DNA of 64,000 bases from Spongorhabdus nitratireducens (GCA_947387575.1 CANDOC010000001.1:310001-374000); one strand, 5' to 3'. Shown: positions 45,674 to 55,301, counted from the first letter of the stretch. Made by a program: numbers and translations. Notes: generated from the sequence alone by a model not told the origin.

Positions 45674-47496
45674 GCGGCTGGCAGCTGGTCTATGATGTTG
45701 CCGGAAATGAGCATGAGATAAACCTGATACCCGGCGGGCATTACCAATTGCCTGAAACCGCAGCCGTACAATTCAGAGTGCGGCTGAGTGATCAGGATAT
45801 TGAAGAGCTGGGAGAGCCTTCTCTGCTGTTGGGCGGTGATCTGCTGGAGCTGGCATTTATTTACCGTGACCCTGACGGTCTGCGCGTTTTTGGTACCCCG
45901 GATATTGGCAACCGGGCAGAAGCCCAGCTGTTTTATAACGCTTTTGGTGATATTGAAACAAAACTGGTGTTTGCTGCTGAGCCTGCGGTAACCCTGACCG
46001 TTATGATTGCGGTGCTGGCACGTCCGGCCAATGCTGAAGTCGCCTCGACCATGTTCGAGTATATCTCCCGCCATATTGATGATGTTACAACGCTGTGTTT
46101 CTCCAGCACAGTGAAAGGTCGTCAGGCAGGCAGTGAGTCCGGTCATCAGAAGATCAGGCTGCTGGGGCAGATCGTTGAGTTCCTGACAACTCATCAAACC
46201 CGCTTTATACGACAACATCCAGTGAAGTGGGAAGAGCGGCTTGGCTCCCAGAAGCGTGGTCAGCCTTCGGGCCCGGACAGTGTGCTCTGGGCTTTGAATC
46301 ATCTCGATCAATTGTCCCCGGCTCCCATTGAACAAGCCAATCTGTGCTTTCAAAATCGTGGCTACCGGTTTGAAGAACTGCCGGATGAAACCCGGGTCGA
46401 GAATACCGATGTTGAAGAAAACCGGGTTATTCACGGTTTTCTGGCGGCAGCCATCGACTTTTTGCACTCACTGCGCATCAGTTACCAGAAGCAGAAGCTG
46501 CAGGTGATAGATGCTGCCCGGGAGGAAGGGCAGGACTTTATCAGCTTTAACCAGACCCTGAATCATTACCGGGAAAGTATTCTTAAATATCAGTTATCTG
46601 AAATCGAGGAACTGTTGTTGTCTACCGAGCGGTTGCGGCGACAGTTGTTGAAGCGTATTCCTGCGAAAGTTATTCCCGGCCTGAAGCCGGTACCAACCGC
46701 GTGGGTGTTAAAACATCCCCATTATCGGCACCTGTTTGAATGGATGGCCGACTGGTATGGAATGGCAGCTCCGAAACAGGAGCGCAAAGAACTGTTGCTG
46801 GGAATGAAAAACCTGACGCTGGTGTATGAGCTGGTCTGCCTGATCCATCTTGTGCGGCTGATTCAGGAAGAGTTTGATGTGGTGCTGGAGCGACAGTCAT
46901 GGCAACAGCATGGTATCGACAGCCCTTTTGGTGGAGTTACTGACAGCCGACCGGCAGGGAAAATCAATAATCTGTTTGTGTTCAGCGGGGCAGGGGGGCT
47001 GATTGAGTTATTTTATGAACCCCAAATCTATCCTTTCAGTGACAGCTCCCGTCCCGGGGATCTGATTGATATCAGTGATGTATTCTGTGGTGATTTTGAG
47101 AGCCACTTCTTTTGTCCTGATTTTGTTATTCGCATTCGGCGTCCGGGTTGGACGACACCATTGGTGGCCATTCTTGATGCCAAGTATTCCAATGCGGGAA
47201 GCATCAGGCGTCACAGTTTGAATACTCTGACCCAGAAGTACTTGTTGGGAATACAGCAGCTGTCCAGTGATGAGTGTCCGGCAATGACGCCGGTTAAAAT
47301 GCTGTTATTGCTGTTTGCCCATGGCCAGGAAGGAAATATTGTCTCTCTGGTTTCAGCCCGACATCAGCTAACGGGTGAACTTCCAGTGCTGCCACAGTCG
47401 GCTGGATTATTATTTCTGCCTGAAAGGGATCAGATCGTGAGACAGTGGCTGCAAAAACTGCAGGATCTCCACGACAGGAGCGAAAAAACCGGGTAA
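45670..47496 (+). CDS. DUF2357/PD-(D/E)XK nuclease, McrC-like partner
   Basis: A 608-residue protein with an N-terminal beta-rich part, a helical DUF2357-like middle (about 150-420) and a C-terminal PD-(D/E)XK nuclease (COG1700/DUF524-like). The catalytic residues are seen in HFFCPDFVIRIRR (Asp ~483) and VAILDAKYSN (Asp ~503, Lys ~505), the D-x(n)-D-x-K pattern. It is coupled to the ATPase by a four-base overlap, as mcrC is to mcrB. The ATPase would drive the nuclease on foreign or modified DNA. No methyltransferase is next to it, which agrees with a type IV-like or abortive mode (inference). Confidence 0.8.
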   Translation: MSGWQLVYDVAGNEHEINLIPGGHYQLPETAAVQFRVRLSDQDIEELGEPSLLLGGDLLELAFIYRDPDGLRVFGTPDIGNRAEAQLFYNAFGDIETKLVFAAEPAVTLTVMIAVLARPANAEVASTMFEYISRHIDDVTTLCFSSTVKGRQAGSESGHQKIRLLGQIVEFLTTHQTRFIRQHPVKWEERLGSQKRGQPSGPDSVLWALNHLDQLSPAPIEQANLCFQNRGYRFEELPDETRVENTDVEENRVIHGFLAAAIDFLHSLRISYQKQKLQVIDAAREEGQDFISFNQTLNHYRESILKYQLSEIEELLLSTERLRRQLLKRIPAKVIPGLKPVPTAWVLKHPHYRHLFEWMADWYGMAAPKQERKELLLGMKNLTLVYELVCLIHLVRLIQEEFDVVLERQSWQQHGIDSPFGGVTDSRPAGKINNLFVFSGAGGLIELFYEPQIYPFSDSSRPGDLIDISDVFCGDFESHFFCPDFVIRIRRPGWTTPLVAILDAKYSNAGSIRRHSLNTLTQKYLLGIQQLSSDECPAMTPVKMLLLLFAHGQEGNIVSLVSARHQLTGELPVLPQSAGLLFLPERDQIVRQWLQKLQDLHDRSEKTG

Positions 47497-47508
47497 GCCG
47501 GTTTTTTT
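47483..47508 (+). terminator. Terminator of the McrBC-like operon
   Basis: AAAACCGG-GTAAG-CCGGTTTT followed by T run. It overlaps the last codons of the nuclease gene. Confidence 0.8.
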
Positions 47509-47660
47509 AGGTATCCTCTAAAATATAAATATATTATACAATCATATATCTTATGAATTTGAGTGCCCACCAATAAACTCCGTGCAAAAAGTTAATCAGA
47601 AAGTGAGTTGGAAATTTCAATGCCGGAAATGAAATTAGTGTGAGGTTGAAATGAAGACAC

Positions 47661-47690
47661 AAAAAAGCCCCGGTCAGTTCTGACCGGGGC
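47661..47690 (-). terminator. Terminator of the ETF-QO gene
   Basis: GCCCCGGTCAG-TTC-TGACCGGGGC forms a long stem. Read on the minus strand it is followed by a T run. It lies 44 bp after the stop. Confidence 0.9.
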
Positions 47691-47733
47691 CTAGATAATT
47701 ATGAGCTAGTTAAGAACTACTCAGTTTAAGCAA

Positions 47734-49386
47734 TTACATATTTGGATAGTTAGGACCGCCAGCACCTTCCGGCGTTACCCAGGTAATGTTCTGGGCCGGA
47801 TCCTTGATATCACAGGTCTTGCAGTGAACACAGTTCTGGCTGTTGATCTGGAACCGCTTGCTGCCATCTTCATCAACCACCACTTCATAAACACCGGCAG
47901 GGCAGTAGCGCTGGGCGGGTTCATCAAATTTTGGCAGGTTATCACGCAGAGGAAGATCGGCATCTTTCAGACGCAGATGGCACTGCTGGTCTTCTTCATG
48001 GTTGGTGTTGGACAGGAAGACAGACGACAGTTTGTCGAAACTCAGCTTGCCATCAGGCTTCGGATAATCAATTTTCGGGCAGTCTGCAGCCGGTTTCATC
48101 TGGGCGTGATCCGCTGAACCGTCGCGCAGGGTGAAAGGCAGCTTGCCATTGAAAATATTCAGATCCAGCCAGGACAGTCCGCCGCCGACAAATGCACCGT
48201 ACTTGTGAACCAGCGGACCGAAGTTACGCTGCTGGTGCAGTTCTTCATAGAGCCAGGAGCTTTCGAAAGCATCGGTAAATGCGCCCAGTTCCTTGCCACC
48301 CTCGCCACCACTCTTGAGAGCTTCGAATACGGTTTCGGCGGCAATCATGCCGGACTTCATCGCAGTATGAGAGCCCTTGATCTTGGCATAGTTCAGGGTG
48401 CCGGCATCACAACCGATCAGCAGGCCGCCGGCAAAGGTCATTTTCGGCAGAGACTGCAGGCCACCTTTGGCAATGGCTCGGGCACCGTAGGAAACACGCT
48501 TGCCACCTTCAAGGTACTGACTTACCACCGGGTTATGCTTCAGGCGCTGGAATTCATCAAACGGACTGACATGCGGATTGGAGTAGTTGAGGTCGGTAAT
48601 CAGACCGACAACTACCTGATTGTTTTCGATATGGTACAGGAAGCTGCCACCCATGGAGCCGCTTTCAGTCAGCGGCCAGCCTGCAGTGTGAACAACCAGG
48701 CCCTGCTGATGCTTTTCTGCCGGAATATCCCACAGTTCCTTGATACCGATACCGTAGTGCTGCGGATCACGTCCTTCATCCAGCTTGAATTCACTGATCA
48801 GCTGTTTGCCGATATGACCACGGCAGCCCTCAGCAAATAGAGTATATTTGGCGCGCAATTCCATGCCTGGCATGTAACTGTCTTTTTGCTCACCATTGGC
48901 GCCGACACCCATATCGCCGGTCAGAATACCTTTGACAACGCCATCTTCAATAATGGGTTCCTGGGCCGCAAAGCCGGGGAAAATTTCTACGCCCAGCTGT
49001 TCGGCCTGCTCACCCAACCAGCGGCACAGATTACCCAGGCTGATAATGTAATTGCCTTCGTTGTGCATGGTTTTGTGAGTGAGGAAGTGGGGAATCTGTT
49101 TGGCCTTGTCAGCACCGGTGAGATAGTAAATCTCATCACCTTTAACCGGGGTGTTCAGCGGTGCACCCATGTCTTTCCAGTCCGGGAACAGCTCGTTCAG
49201 GGCGCGGGGTTCAAACACCGCACCGGACAGGATATGTGCACCGACTTCGGAGCCTTTTTCAACGACACAAACTGTCAGTTCCTGTTCAGCTTGCTGGGCC
49301 TGTTGCATCAGTCGACAGGCAGCGGATAAGCCAGAAGGGCCGGCGCCGACAATGACTACGTCGAATTCCATGGATTCTCGTTCCAT
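47734..49386 (-). CDS. Electron-transfer flavoprotein-ubiquinone oxidoreductase
   Basis: About 550 residues. The FAD-binding site is DVVIVGAGPSGLSAACRL at the N-terminus, the ubiquinone-binding middle includes GCDAGTLNYAKIKGSHTAMK, and the C-terminal 4Fe-4S domain has cysteines in RYCPAGVYE and NCVHCKTCDIKDP. The enzyme takes electrons from reduced ETF to ubiquinone at the inner membrane. The start is the ATG at 49386 with AGGAGA upstream; an in-frame TTG at 49404 lies inside that ribosome site. It is divergent from etfBA, which encodes its electron donor, and the shared gap holds a PsrA-like palindrome. Confidence 0.95.
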   Translation of the reverse strand: MERESMEFDVVIVGAGPSGLSAACRLMQQAQQAEQELTVCVVEKGSEVGAHILSGAVFEPRALNELFPDWKDMGAPLNTPVKGDEIYYLTGADKAKQIPHFLTHKTMHNEGNYIISLGNLCRWLGEQAEQLGVEIFPGFAAQEPIIEDGVVKGILTGDMGVGANGEQKDSYMPGMELRAKYTLFAEGCRGHIGKQLISEFKLDEGRDPQHYGIGIKELWDIPAEKHQQGLVVHTAGWPLTESGSMGGSFLYHIENNQVVVGLITDLNYSNPHVSPFDEFQRLKHNPVVSQYLEGGKRVSYGARAIAKGGLQSLPKMTFAGGLLIGCDAGTLNYAKIKGSHTAMKSGMIAAETVFEALKSGGEGGKELGAFTDAFESSWLYEELHQQRNFGPLVHKYGAFVGGGLSWLDLNIFNGKLPFTLRDGSADHAQMKPAADCPKIDYPKPDGKLSFDKLSSVFLSNTNHEEDQQCHLRLKDADLPLRDNLPKFDEPAQRYCPAGVYEVVVDEDGSKRFQINSQNCVHCKTCDIKDPAQNITWVTPEGAGGPNYPNM

Positions 49387-49945
49387 GCGGGGTCTCCTGC
49401 TCAAGCGAAAGCCGTTATGGCAATCGGGAATCTGGTCGCTCTGAAGTCTTGTGTGCCTGACTGGCGTTTATGGCAGCGGCAGTATGTTGTTTTCGTTCAG
49501 AGCCTGGCCGAGATCAAACGTGCGTTTGAATTTTTGTTGGCATTATACAAATTTCACTGCAAATAACCAGTTTGTTAAGCGTGCAGATTATTCGGCGGGC
49601 GGGTCGAGTGTTGGTTGAGGGCGCTAGATCATATCAAAAATGCGTTGGTTTTATAAATAAAAACGACAAAATTTGGCTTTTTTTTGCGTTTTGTCGCAAT
49701 GGACATTTGGGGAATTCCTTGACCTCGTGGCTTGCAGCGTTCAACATACGGTGCGACTGCGAATCGCCTGCTTGTCTCGCAGGCAGCGTATAACAGGTTC
49801 GGTACAGCCTTAACAAAAGAGTGGGAATATGCCCCTGAATGGATTGCCTGCAGTCAATTTGGCACTCCGGTATTCAGGTACGAATGTTCTCCAATAAAAC
49901 CGGCTGTGACCGGGCTGATAACTGAAAGGACATTACGAGAAGAGC
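49387..49945. other. Divergent regulatory gap between ETF-QO and etfB
   Basis: These 559 bp hold the promoters of both ETF units. Visible are the PsrA-like palindrome at 49515, an AT-rich run near 49650-49690, and a small GCCTGC/GCAGGC hairpin (49766-49784) in the probable etfB leader. Short open frames here have no gene features. Confidence 0.6.
49515..49528. promoter_or_regulatory. PsrA-like operator (CAAAC-N4-GTTTG)
   Basis: CAAAC-GTGC-GTTTG is a perfect inverted repeat in the promoter region of ETF-QO. It matches the CAAAC(N2-4)GTTTG pattern of PsrA-type TetR regulators, which control fatty-acid oxidation and ETF genes in pseudomonads. The regulator itself is not in this window. Confidence 0.5.
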
Positions 49946-50695
49946 ATGAAGATTCTTGTAGCTGTTAAGCGCGTCATCGACTACAACGTCAAGGCTCGCG
50001 TCAAAGCCGACAACTCCGATGTTGATCTTACCAATGTCAAAATGGCCATTAATCCCTTCTGCGAAATTGCGGTAGAAGAGGCGGTACGTCTGAAGGAAAA
50101 GGGGGTTGCTTCAGAAATCGTTGCCGTATCCATTGGCCCGAAAGCCTGCCAGGAGCAAATCCGTACCGCTCTGGCGCTGGGTGCTGACCGTGGTATCCAG
50201 ATTGAAACCGAAGCCAGCCCGAATTCCCTGAGCGTCGCCAAGCTATTGAAAGCTGTGGTTGACGAAGAAAAGCCTGACCTCGTTCTGCTGGGCAAACAGT
50301 CCATCGACAGCGACAACAACCAGACCGGCCAGATGCTGGCTGCACTGGCAGGTTACCCGCAGGGTACCTTTGCTTCCGAAGTGAACGTTGAAGACGGCAG
50401 TGCCAAGGTCACCCGTGAAATTGACGGTGGTCTGCAGACTGTTGAGCTGAAACTGCCGGCGATTGTTACCACTGACCTGCGTCTGAACGAGCCGCGTTAC
50501 GCTTCTCTGCCGAACATCATGAAAGCCAAGCGTAAGCCGCTGGCTGTTAAAACACCGGCTGAACTGGGTGTTGAAATCAGCTCGACCCTGACCACAGTTA
50601 AAGTTGAGCCGCCGGCCGAGCGCCAGGGCGGTATCAAGGTCGGCAGTGTGGAAGAGCTGGTAGAAAAACTGAAGAACGAGGCAAAGGTGATCTGA
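49946..50695 (+). CDS. etfB: Electron-transfer flavoprotein beta subunit
   Basis: A 249-residue subunit that starts [20 protein letters not shown], the family signature. It has the AMP-binding region ([20 protein letters not shown]) and the ETF-beta signature near 183-200 ([20 protein letters not shown]). It pairs with EtfA to carry electrons from acyl-CoA and other dehydrogenases to ETF-QO in the cytoplasm. Its stop overlaps the etfA ATG by one base (TGATG). A lone ATG with GAGAAGAG ahead gives a clear start. Confidence 0.97.
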   Translation: MKILVAVKRVIDYNVKARVKADNSDVDLTNVKMAINPFCEIAVEEAVRLKEKGVASEIVAVSIGPKACQEQIRTALALGADRGIQIETEASPNSLSVAKLLKAVVDEEKPDLVLLGKQSIDSDNNQTGQMLAALAGYPQGTFASEVNVEDGSAKVTREIDGGLQTVELKLPAIVTTDLRLNEPRYASLPNIMKAKRKPLAVKTPAELGVEISSTLTTVKVEPPAERQGGIKVGSVEELVEKLKNEAKVI

Positions 50696-51624
50696 TGAGC
50701 ATTCTTGTCGTAGCTGAACACAATAATAACAGTCTGAATCCGGCCACGCTGAATACTGTGGCCGCAGCCCAGGCTATCGGCAGTGACGTTCATGTTCTGG
50801 TTGCCGGTCTTAACTGTGGTGGTGTAGCAGAAGCTGCAGCGGCTGTTGCCGGCGTGAGCAAGGTGCTGGTTGCTGACAGTGCAGCCTATGAGCATCAGCT
50901 GGCTGAAAACATCAGTCTGCTGGTTGCTGAACTGGGCAAGGGCTACAGCCACGTACTGGCATCTGCAACCACCACCGGCAAAAACTTTATGCCGCGTGTT
51001 GCAGCCCTGCTGGACGTTGACCAGATTTCCGACATTATCAAGGTTGAAAGCGAAGACACTTTCGTGCGTCCTTTCTATGCCGGTAATGCCATTGCAACCG
51101 TTCAGTCCAGTGCTGCTGTGAAAGTTATCACTGTGCGTGCAACCGGTTTTGACGCTGCTGAAGCGACCGGTGGCAATGCAGCTGTTGAACAACTGTCTAT
51201 CGTCCACGATGCAGAAGTTTCCAGCTTTGTCGGTGAAGAGCTGGCCAAGTCTGACCGTCCTGAGCTGACTGCTGCCGATATTATCGTTTCCGGTGGTCGC
51301 GGTATGGGCAACGGCGAGAACTTTGAAATTCTGTACTCGCTGGCTGACAAACTGGGTGCTGCAGTAGGTGCTTCCCGTGCTGCAGTTGATGCCGGCTTTG
51401 TACCGAACGATATGCAGGTCGGCCAGACCGGTAAGGTTGTGGCTCCGCAGCTGTATATTGCTGCCGGTATTTCCGGTGCTATCCAGCACCTGGCCGGTAT
51501 GAAAGACTCCAAGGTCATCGTCGCCATCAACAAGGATGAAGACGCACCGATCTTCCAGGTTGCAGACTACGGTCTGGTTGCTGACCTGTTTGATGCTGTA
51601 CCTGAGCTGGCAGAAAAGCTGTAA
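50695..51624 (+). CDS. etfA: Electron-transfer flavoprotein alpha subunit
   Basis: A 309-residue subunit. The C-terminal FAD-binding domain has [60 protein letters not shown] and [20 protein letters not shown], all typical and complete. With EtfB it forms the ETF dimer that carries the FAD used to accept electrons from dehydrogenases. Translation is coupled to etfB, and a strong terminator follows at 51681. Confidence 0.97.
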   Translation: MSILVVAEHNNNSLNPATLNTVAAAQAIGSDVHVLVAGLNCGGVAEAAAAVAGVSKVLVADSAAYEHQLAENISLLVAELGKGYSHVLASATTTGKNFMPRVAALLDVDQISDIIKVESEDTFVRPFYAGNAIATVQSSAAVKVITVRATGFDAAEATGGNAAVEQLSIVHDAEVSSFVGEELAKSDRPELTAADIIVSGGRGMGNGENFEILYSLADKLGAAVGASRAAVDAGFVPNDMQVGQTGKVVAPQLYIAAGISGAIQHLAGMKDSKVIVAINKDEDAPIFQVADYGLVADLFDAVPELAEKL

Positions 51625-51680
51625 GCTCATTACAGAATCAACATCAATTGTTGCGTAGTTTTCGGGCTGCAAAAACAATG

Positions 51681-51714
51681 AAAAAAGCCCGCATTTGTCT
51701 GCGGGCTTTTTTTT
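51681..51714 (+). terminator. Terminator of etfBA
   Basis: AAAAAAGCCCGCA and TGCGGGCTTTTTT form the stem with a short loop, followed by a T run. It lies 57 bp after the etfA stop. Confidence 0.95.
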
Positions 51715-51831
51715 ATGTTTGTTTTCAGGCAAGCTGAAACAAAACATCAGTGTTCACTGACCTTATCGTTTCAAACGGACTTGAAGCATTACAGGTGAAT
51801 CTTTTATCGGCGTGTTGTCGTCATTTGAAGT

Positions 51832-51994
51832 AAGTACCCGGCCAGTTGTTTTGCAATGTTTTGGCGAGTGAATTTTTTCAGCCTTCAAGGCGCAACGTCG
51901 GGAGCGTAGCTTTTGCTACGTGACCAGAGTTGCAACGCAGTAAGGGTGGAAAAAGGCACCGTCAAAATATGCGAAAGCAGCTGACCGGGTGCTT
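51832..51994. mobile_element. 163-bp palindromic MITE-like element
   Basis: The outer arms are about 36-bp imperfect inverted repeats: AAGTACCCGGCCAGTTG at the left matches AAGCACCCGGTCAGCTG read in reverse from the right end at 51994. The centre contains the hairpin CGTAGC-TTTT-GCTACG (51905-51920) and GCAAC-type inverted segments. No coding capacity. It differs from the element at 42342 in sequence but has a similar size and palindromic build. It fills most of the 350-bp gap before gacA. Confidence 0.7.
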
Positions 51995-52068
51995 AAGGGA
52001 AGTATTTAAAGAAAACGCTTATCGAAGATCAGGTTGACTGTTAATTAACCCCTGAGGAGGGTTATCCG

Positions 52069-52722
52069 TTGATTCGAGTATTGATAGCTGAAGATCACGA
52101 GATTGTTCGCGCCGGCATTGCCAGAATGCTGGAAGATATCGACGGAGTTACGGTTATCGGCCAGGTGGCCAGCGGTGAAGATGCGGTAACGGCTGCCCGG
52201 GTGCTGGAACCTAATATAGTCCTGATGGATGTCCGGATGCCGGGTATTGGCGGACTGGAAGCAACCCGACGTATTGTTCGAATCAGCCCGTTAATACGGG
52301 TGATTGCCCTCAGCGCCCTGATTCAAGCGCCATTTCCTTCAAAACTACTTGAAGCTGGAGCCTGCGGTTATTTAACCAAAGGCAGTAGCCTGGAAGAAAT
52401 GGAAAAGGCGATCCGAATGGTGAACGAAGGCAAGCGTTATATTAATCCGGAGATTGCCCAGCAACTGGCAATCAGTGCACTGGATCGTGAGCCTGCTTCT
52501 CCCTTTGATTGTCTGTCCCACCGCGAAATGCAGATTACCCTGATGCTGGTTCATTGCGAGCGGGTTCAGGCGATTTCCGACAAGCTTTATCTCAGTCCGA
52601 AAACAGTCAACAGTTACCGTTACCGCATTTTTGAAAAGCTGGCGATTACCAGTGATGTAGAATTAACCCATCTGGCCATTCGTCACGGGCTGGTAGAAAA
52701 CGACAAGGTAAAGATAAAATAG
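52069..52722 (+). CDS. gacA: GacA/UvrY-type response regulator
   Basis: A 217-residue two-component regulator. The receiver domain has acidic pocket EDHE, phosphoacceptor Asp54 (IVLMDVRMPGIGG) and conserved Lys (YLTKGSSLEEM). The C-terminal LuxR-type helix-turn-helix is AISDKLYLSPKTVNSYRYRI. GacA/UvrY with its sensor GacS/BarA controls small RNAs of the Csr/Rsm system. It sits directly upstream of uvrC, the classic gacA-uvrC order. The start is TTG at 52069, strongly supported by GAGGAGGG seven bases upstream. Confidence 0.95.
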   Translation: MIRVLIAEDHEIVRAGIARMLEDIDGVTVIGQVASGEDAVTAARVLEPNIVLMDVRMPGIGGLEATRRIVRISPLIRVIALSALIQAPFPSKLLEAGACGYLTKGSSLEEMEKAIRMVNEGKRYINPEIAQQLAISALDREPASPFDCLSHREMQITLMLVHCERVQAISDKLYLSPKTVNSYRYRIFEKLAITSDVELTHLAIRHGLVENDKVKIK

Positions 52723-52764
52723 ACGGATTCTCCACTTTTCTGTTTATTGCAATGGCTGGACCTC

Positions 52765-54633
52765 ATGCCTGTTACGCTTCCGGAATTTGATTACCGACAG
52801 TTCCTGAAAACTGCGCCGACCACCCCCGGCGTTTATAAAATGATGGATGGTAACGGGGAACCGCTGTATGTCGGCAAGGCCAAGAATCTTAAAAACCGGT
52901 TGAGCAGCTATTTTCGGGGCAGTGTCGGGGTTAAAACCGAAGCGCTTGTTGCCCGTATCTGTCATATCGAACTGCTGCTGGCAGAAACCGAAGTGGAAGC
53001 CCTGCTGCTGGAGCAGAACCTGATCAAGCAGTTCCGCCCGCCCTATAATGTGCTGCTGCGGGACGACAAGTCCTATCCATTTATTTACCTGTCCCGTAAC
53101 GATAAAGATCCGGCACACAAGCCCAGGCTGGATATTCATCGTGGTGCCAAGCGGCATAAGGGTGATTATTTCGGGCCTTATCCCAGTAGCGGAGCGGTGA
53201 AGGAAACACTGAATATTTTGCAGAAAATATTCAAGGTGAGGCAGTGCCATGACAGCTATTTCAATAATCGCTCCCGTCCCTGTCTGCAGTACCAGATCAA
53301 ACGTTGCAAGGCGCCCTGTGTTGACGGACTGGTGAGTGATAAAGAGTATGCTGCAGATGTGATGCACTCCCGGCTGTTCCTGGAAGGTAAAAGTCAGGAA
53401 CTGATCTATCAGCTACTGGCTGATATGGAATCCGCATCATCAAAGCTTGAATTTGAACAGGCCGCACAATTACGCGACCAGATCGAACAGTTGCGGGAAG
53501 TCCAGAAAACCCAGTCAGTCTGGGCCGGGCAGGGCAATTGCGATGTGATTGCCCAGGTAATTGAAGACGGTGCCTGCTGCCATCTGGTGATGATTGTGCG
53601 GGATGGCCGGGTACTGGATAGTAAGCATTTTATTCATGATATTCGTACTGATGAAAAACCGGCCCAGTATTTGCTAGATTTCCTCGCACCTTTTTATATT
53701 CGCAATGCCGATAAGCGGGACTGGCCGGATGAAGTGCTACTGCCTTTCCGGCTGGATGATACACAGGTTATGGCTGATGCGATTTATCAGCTGACTACAC
53801 GACGGGTAGTATTTAAAAACCTGACCCGGGGGGAAAGGCGGAAATGGCAGGAAATGGCCGAACGCAATGCCCGCAATGCGTTAAATGCACATCTAGCCAA
53901 TAGTCAGACGGTATTGAATCGCTATCGCTCACTGGAACAACTGCTGAACTGGCCGCAACCGATTCAGCGGATGGAGTGTTTTGATATCAGTCATTCCATG
54001 GGTGAAAAAACTGTCGCATCCTGTGTGGTTTTTAACCGGGAAGGACCGGCCAGTCAGCACTATCGTCGTTATAATATCGAAGGCATCACTCCCGGTGATG
54101 ACTATGCGGCCATGGCCAAAGCATTGCAGAAGCGCTATGGCCGTCAACAGGATTCAAAAGATCAGGCTGCCGGTTGGCCTGATCTGGTATGGATTGATGG
54201 TGGCAAGGGCCAGTTATCCGCAGCCGTTGAAGCAATGAGTCAGCTTGAGCTTGATACCATGCCGGTGCTGATCGGCATCGCCAAGGGACCGACCCGCAAA
54301 GCCGGGCTGGAATCGTTGCTGCTGACCACCGGTGAAGAGATTGATGCATCTGATCATCCCGGCGCGTTGCACCTGATTCAACATATCAGGGATGAAGCTC
54401 ACCGGTTTGCAATTACCGGTCACCGCCAGCGTCGTGATAAAAGCCGCAAGCGTTCGGCTCTGGAAGATATTCCGGGGGTTGGCGCCAAACGCCGAACCGC
54501 ATTGATTCGGTTTTTTGGCAGTGCCCGCGGAGTGGCTGAAGCGAGTATGGAAGAGATCAGTCGAGTAGAAGGAATCAGTCGAAAACTGGCGATTCAGATC
54601 TACGAGGGTTTACATTCTGATACGCAAGGATAA
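52765..54633 (+). CDS. uvrC: Excinuclease ABC subunit C
   Basis: About 622 residues. The GIY-YIG nuclease domain comes first (PGVYKMMDGNGEPLYVGKAK), then the UvrB-binding UVR segment (ELIYQLLADMESASSKLEFE), the RNase H-like nuclease (ECFDISHSMGEKTVASCVVF and DLVWIDGGKGQLSAAVEAM) and C-terminal helix-hairpin-helix motifs (LEDIPGVGAKRRTALIRFFG). It makes both incisions in nucleotide excision repair with UvrAB. The ATG at 52765 fits the family; the in-frame TTG at 52747 is less likely. It lies 42 bp after gacA in the same operon. Confidence 0.97.
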   Translation: MPVTLPEFDYRQFLKTAPTTPGVYKMMDGNGEPLYVGKAKNLKNRLSSYFRGSVGVKTEALVARICHIELLLAETEVEALLLEQNLIKQFRPPYNVLLRDDKSYPFIYLSRNDKDPAHKPRLDIHRGAKRHKGDYFGPYPSSGAVKETLNILQKIFKVRQCHDSYFNNRSRPCLQYQIKRCKAPCVDGLVSDKEYAADVMHSRLFLEGKSQELIYQLLADMESASSKLEFEQAAQLRDQIEQLREVQKTQSVWAGQGNCDVIAQVIEDGACCHLVMIVRDGRVLDSKHFIHDIRTDEKPAQYLLDFLAPFYIRNADKRDWPDEVLLPFRLDDTQVMADAIYQLTTRRVVFKNLTRGERRKWQEMAERNARNALNAHLANSQTVLNRYRSLEQLLNWPQPIQRMECFDISHSMGEKTVASCVVFNREGPASQHYRRYNIEGITPGDDYAAMAKALQKRYGRQQDSKDQAAGWPDLVWIDGGKGQLSAAVEAMSQLELDTMPVLIGIAKGPTRKAGLESLLLTTGEEIDASDHPGALHLIQHIRDEAHRFAITGHRQRRDKSRKRSALEDIPGVGAKRRTALIRFFGSARGVAEASMEEISRVEGISRKLAIQIYEGLHSDTQG

Positions 54634-54707
54634 TATTCCAGCGTTTTCATCGTTATGATAGTCCGGAATTCATCCCGGGCCCGGATTAGGCAGCAGCAAT
54701 AACCAAA

Positions 54708-55277
54708 ATGAATATTCCCAATATTTTGACCTTGATGCGGATCGTACTGATCCCGGTTCTGGTGGCAACCGCTTTTCTGCCGTTCGAATGGCGGTATAAA
54801 GCCTGTGCCATCATTTTTGCACTGGCCGCTGCGACCGACTGGTTTGATGGTTATCTGGCCCGTCGTCTGAATCAGAACACCGCATTCGGGGCTTTTCTGG
54901 ATCCGGTGGCAGATAAGTTGATGGTCGCTACCGCACTGACATTACTGGTGGGTGAAATTGCCGAGGCCTGGCTGACTGTCCCTGCGATGATCATTATTGG
55001 TCGGGAAATTGTAATTTCTGCGCTGCGGGAGTGGATGGCGGAACTGGGCAAGCGTACCAGTGTTGCTGTCAGTTATGTGGGCAAGCTGAAGACCGCAGCC
55101 CAGATGCTGGCTATTCTGATCCTGCTGATGTCACCAACTCCGTTGGTCGACTGGAAATGGCTGAGCTGGTTCGGGGTGGCACTGCTCTATATTGCTGCCG
55201 TTTTAACCATCTGGTCGATGTTTGCCTACCTGAAAGCGGCCTGGCCTGATCTGGATCCTTTCGGCAAAAAAGAATAA
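54708..55277 (+). CDS. pgsA: CDP-diacylglycerol--glycerol-3-phosphate 3-phosphatidyltransferase
   Basis: A 189-residue membrane enzyme of the CDP-alcohol phosphatidyltransferase family. The catalytic motif DWFDGYLARRLNQNTAFGAF, continuing to LDPVADK, holds the D..DG..AR...G...D...D residues near 47-70. It makes phosphatidylglycerol phosphate, the first step to phosphatidylglycerol and cardiolipin. The order gacA-uvrC-pgsA-tRNA-Gly is the conserved gammaproteobacterial arrangement. It is the last protein gene of the operon; no terminator is seen before the tRNA promoter. Confidence 0.95.
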   Translation: MNIPNILTLMRIVLIPVLVATAFLPFEWRYKACAIIFALAAATDWFDGYLARRLNQNTAFGAFLDPVADKLMVATALTLLVGEIAEAWLTVPAMIIIGREIVISALREWMAELGKRTSVAVSYVGKLKTAAQMLAILILLMSPTPLVDWKWLSWFGVALLYIAAVLTIWSMFAYLKAAWPDLDPFGKKE

Positions 55278-55301
55278 TTGCCAGGTTTGGGTTATAAGGT
55301 G

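Noticed and set aside
50497-51747. A 416-codon minus-strand frame opposite etfBA
   Set aside because: The etfB and etfA frames are unmistakable; the opposite frame crosses the terminator and has no domain.
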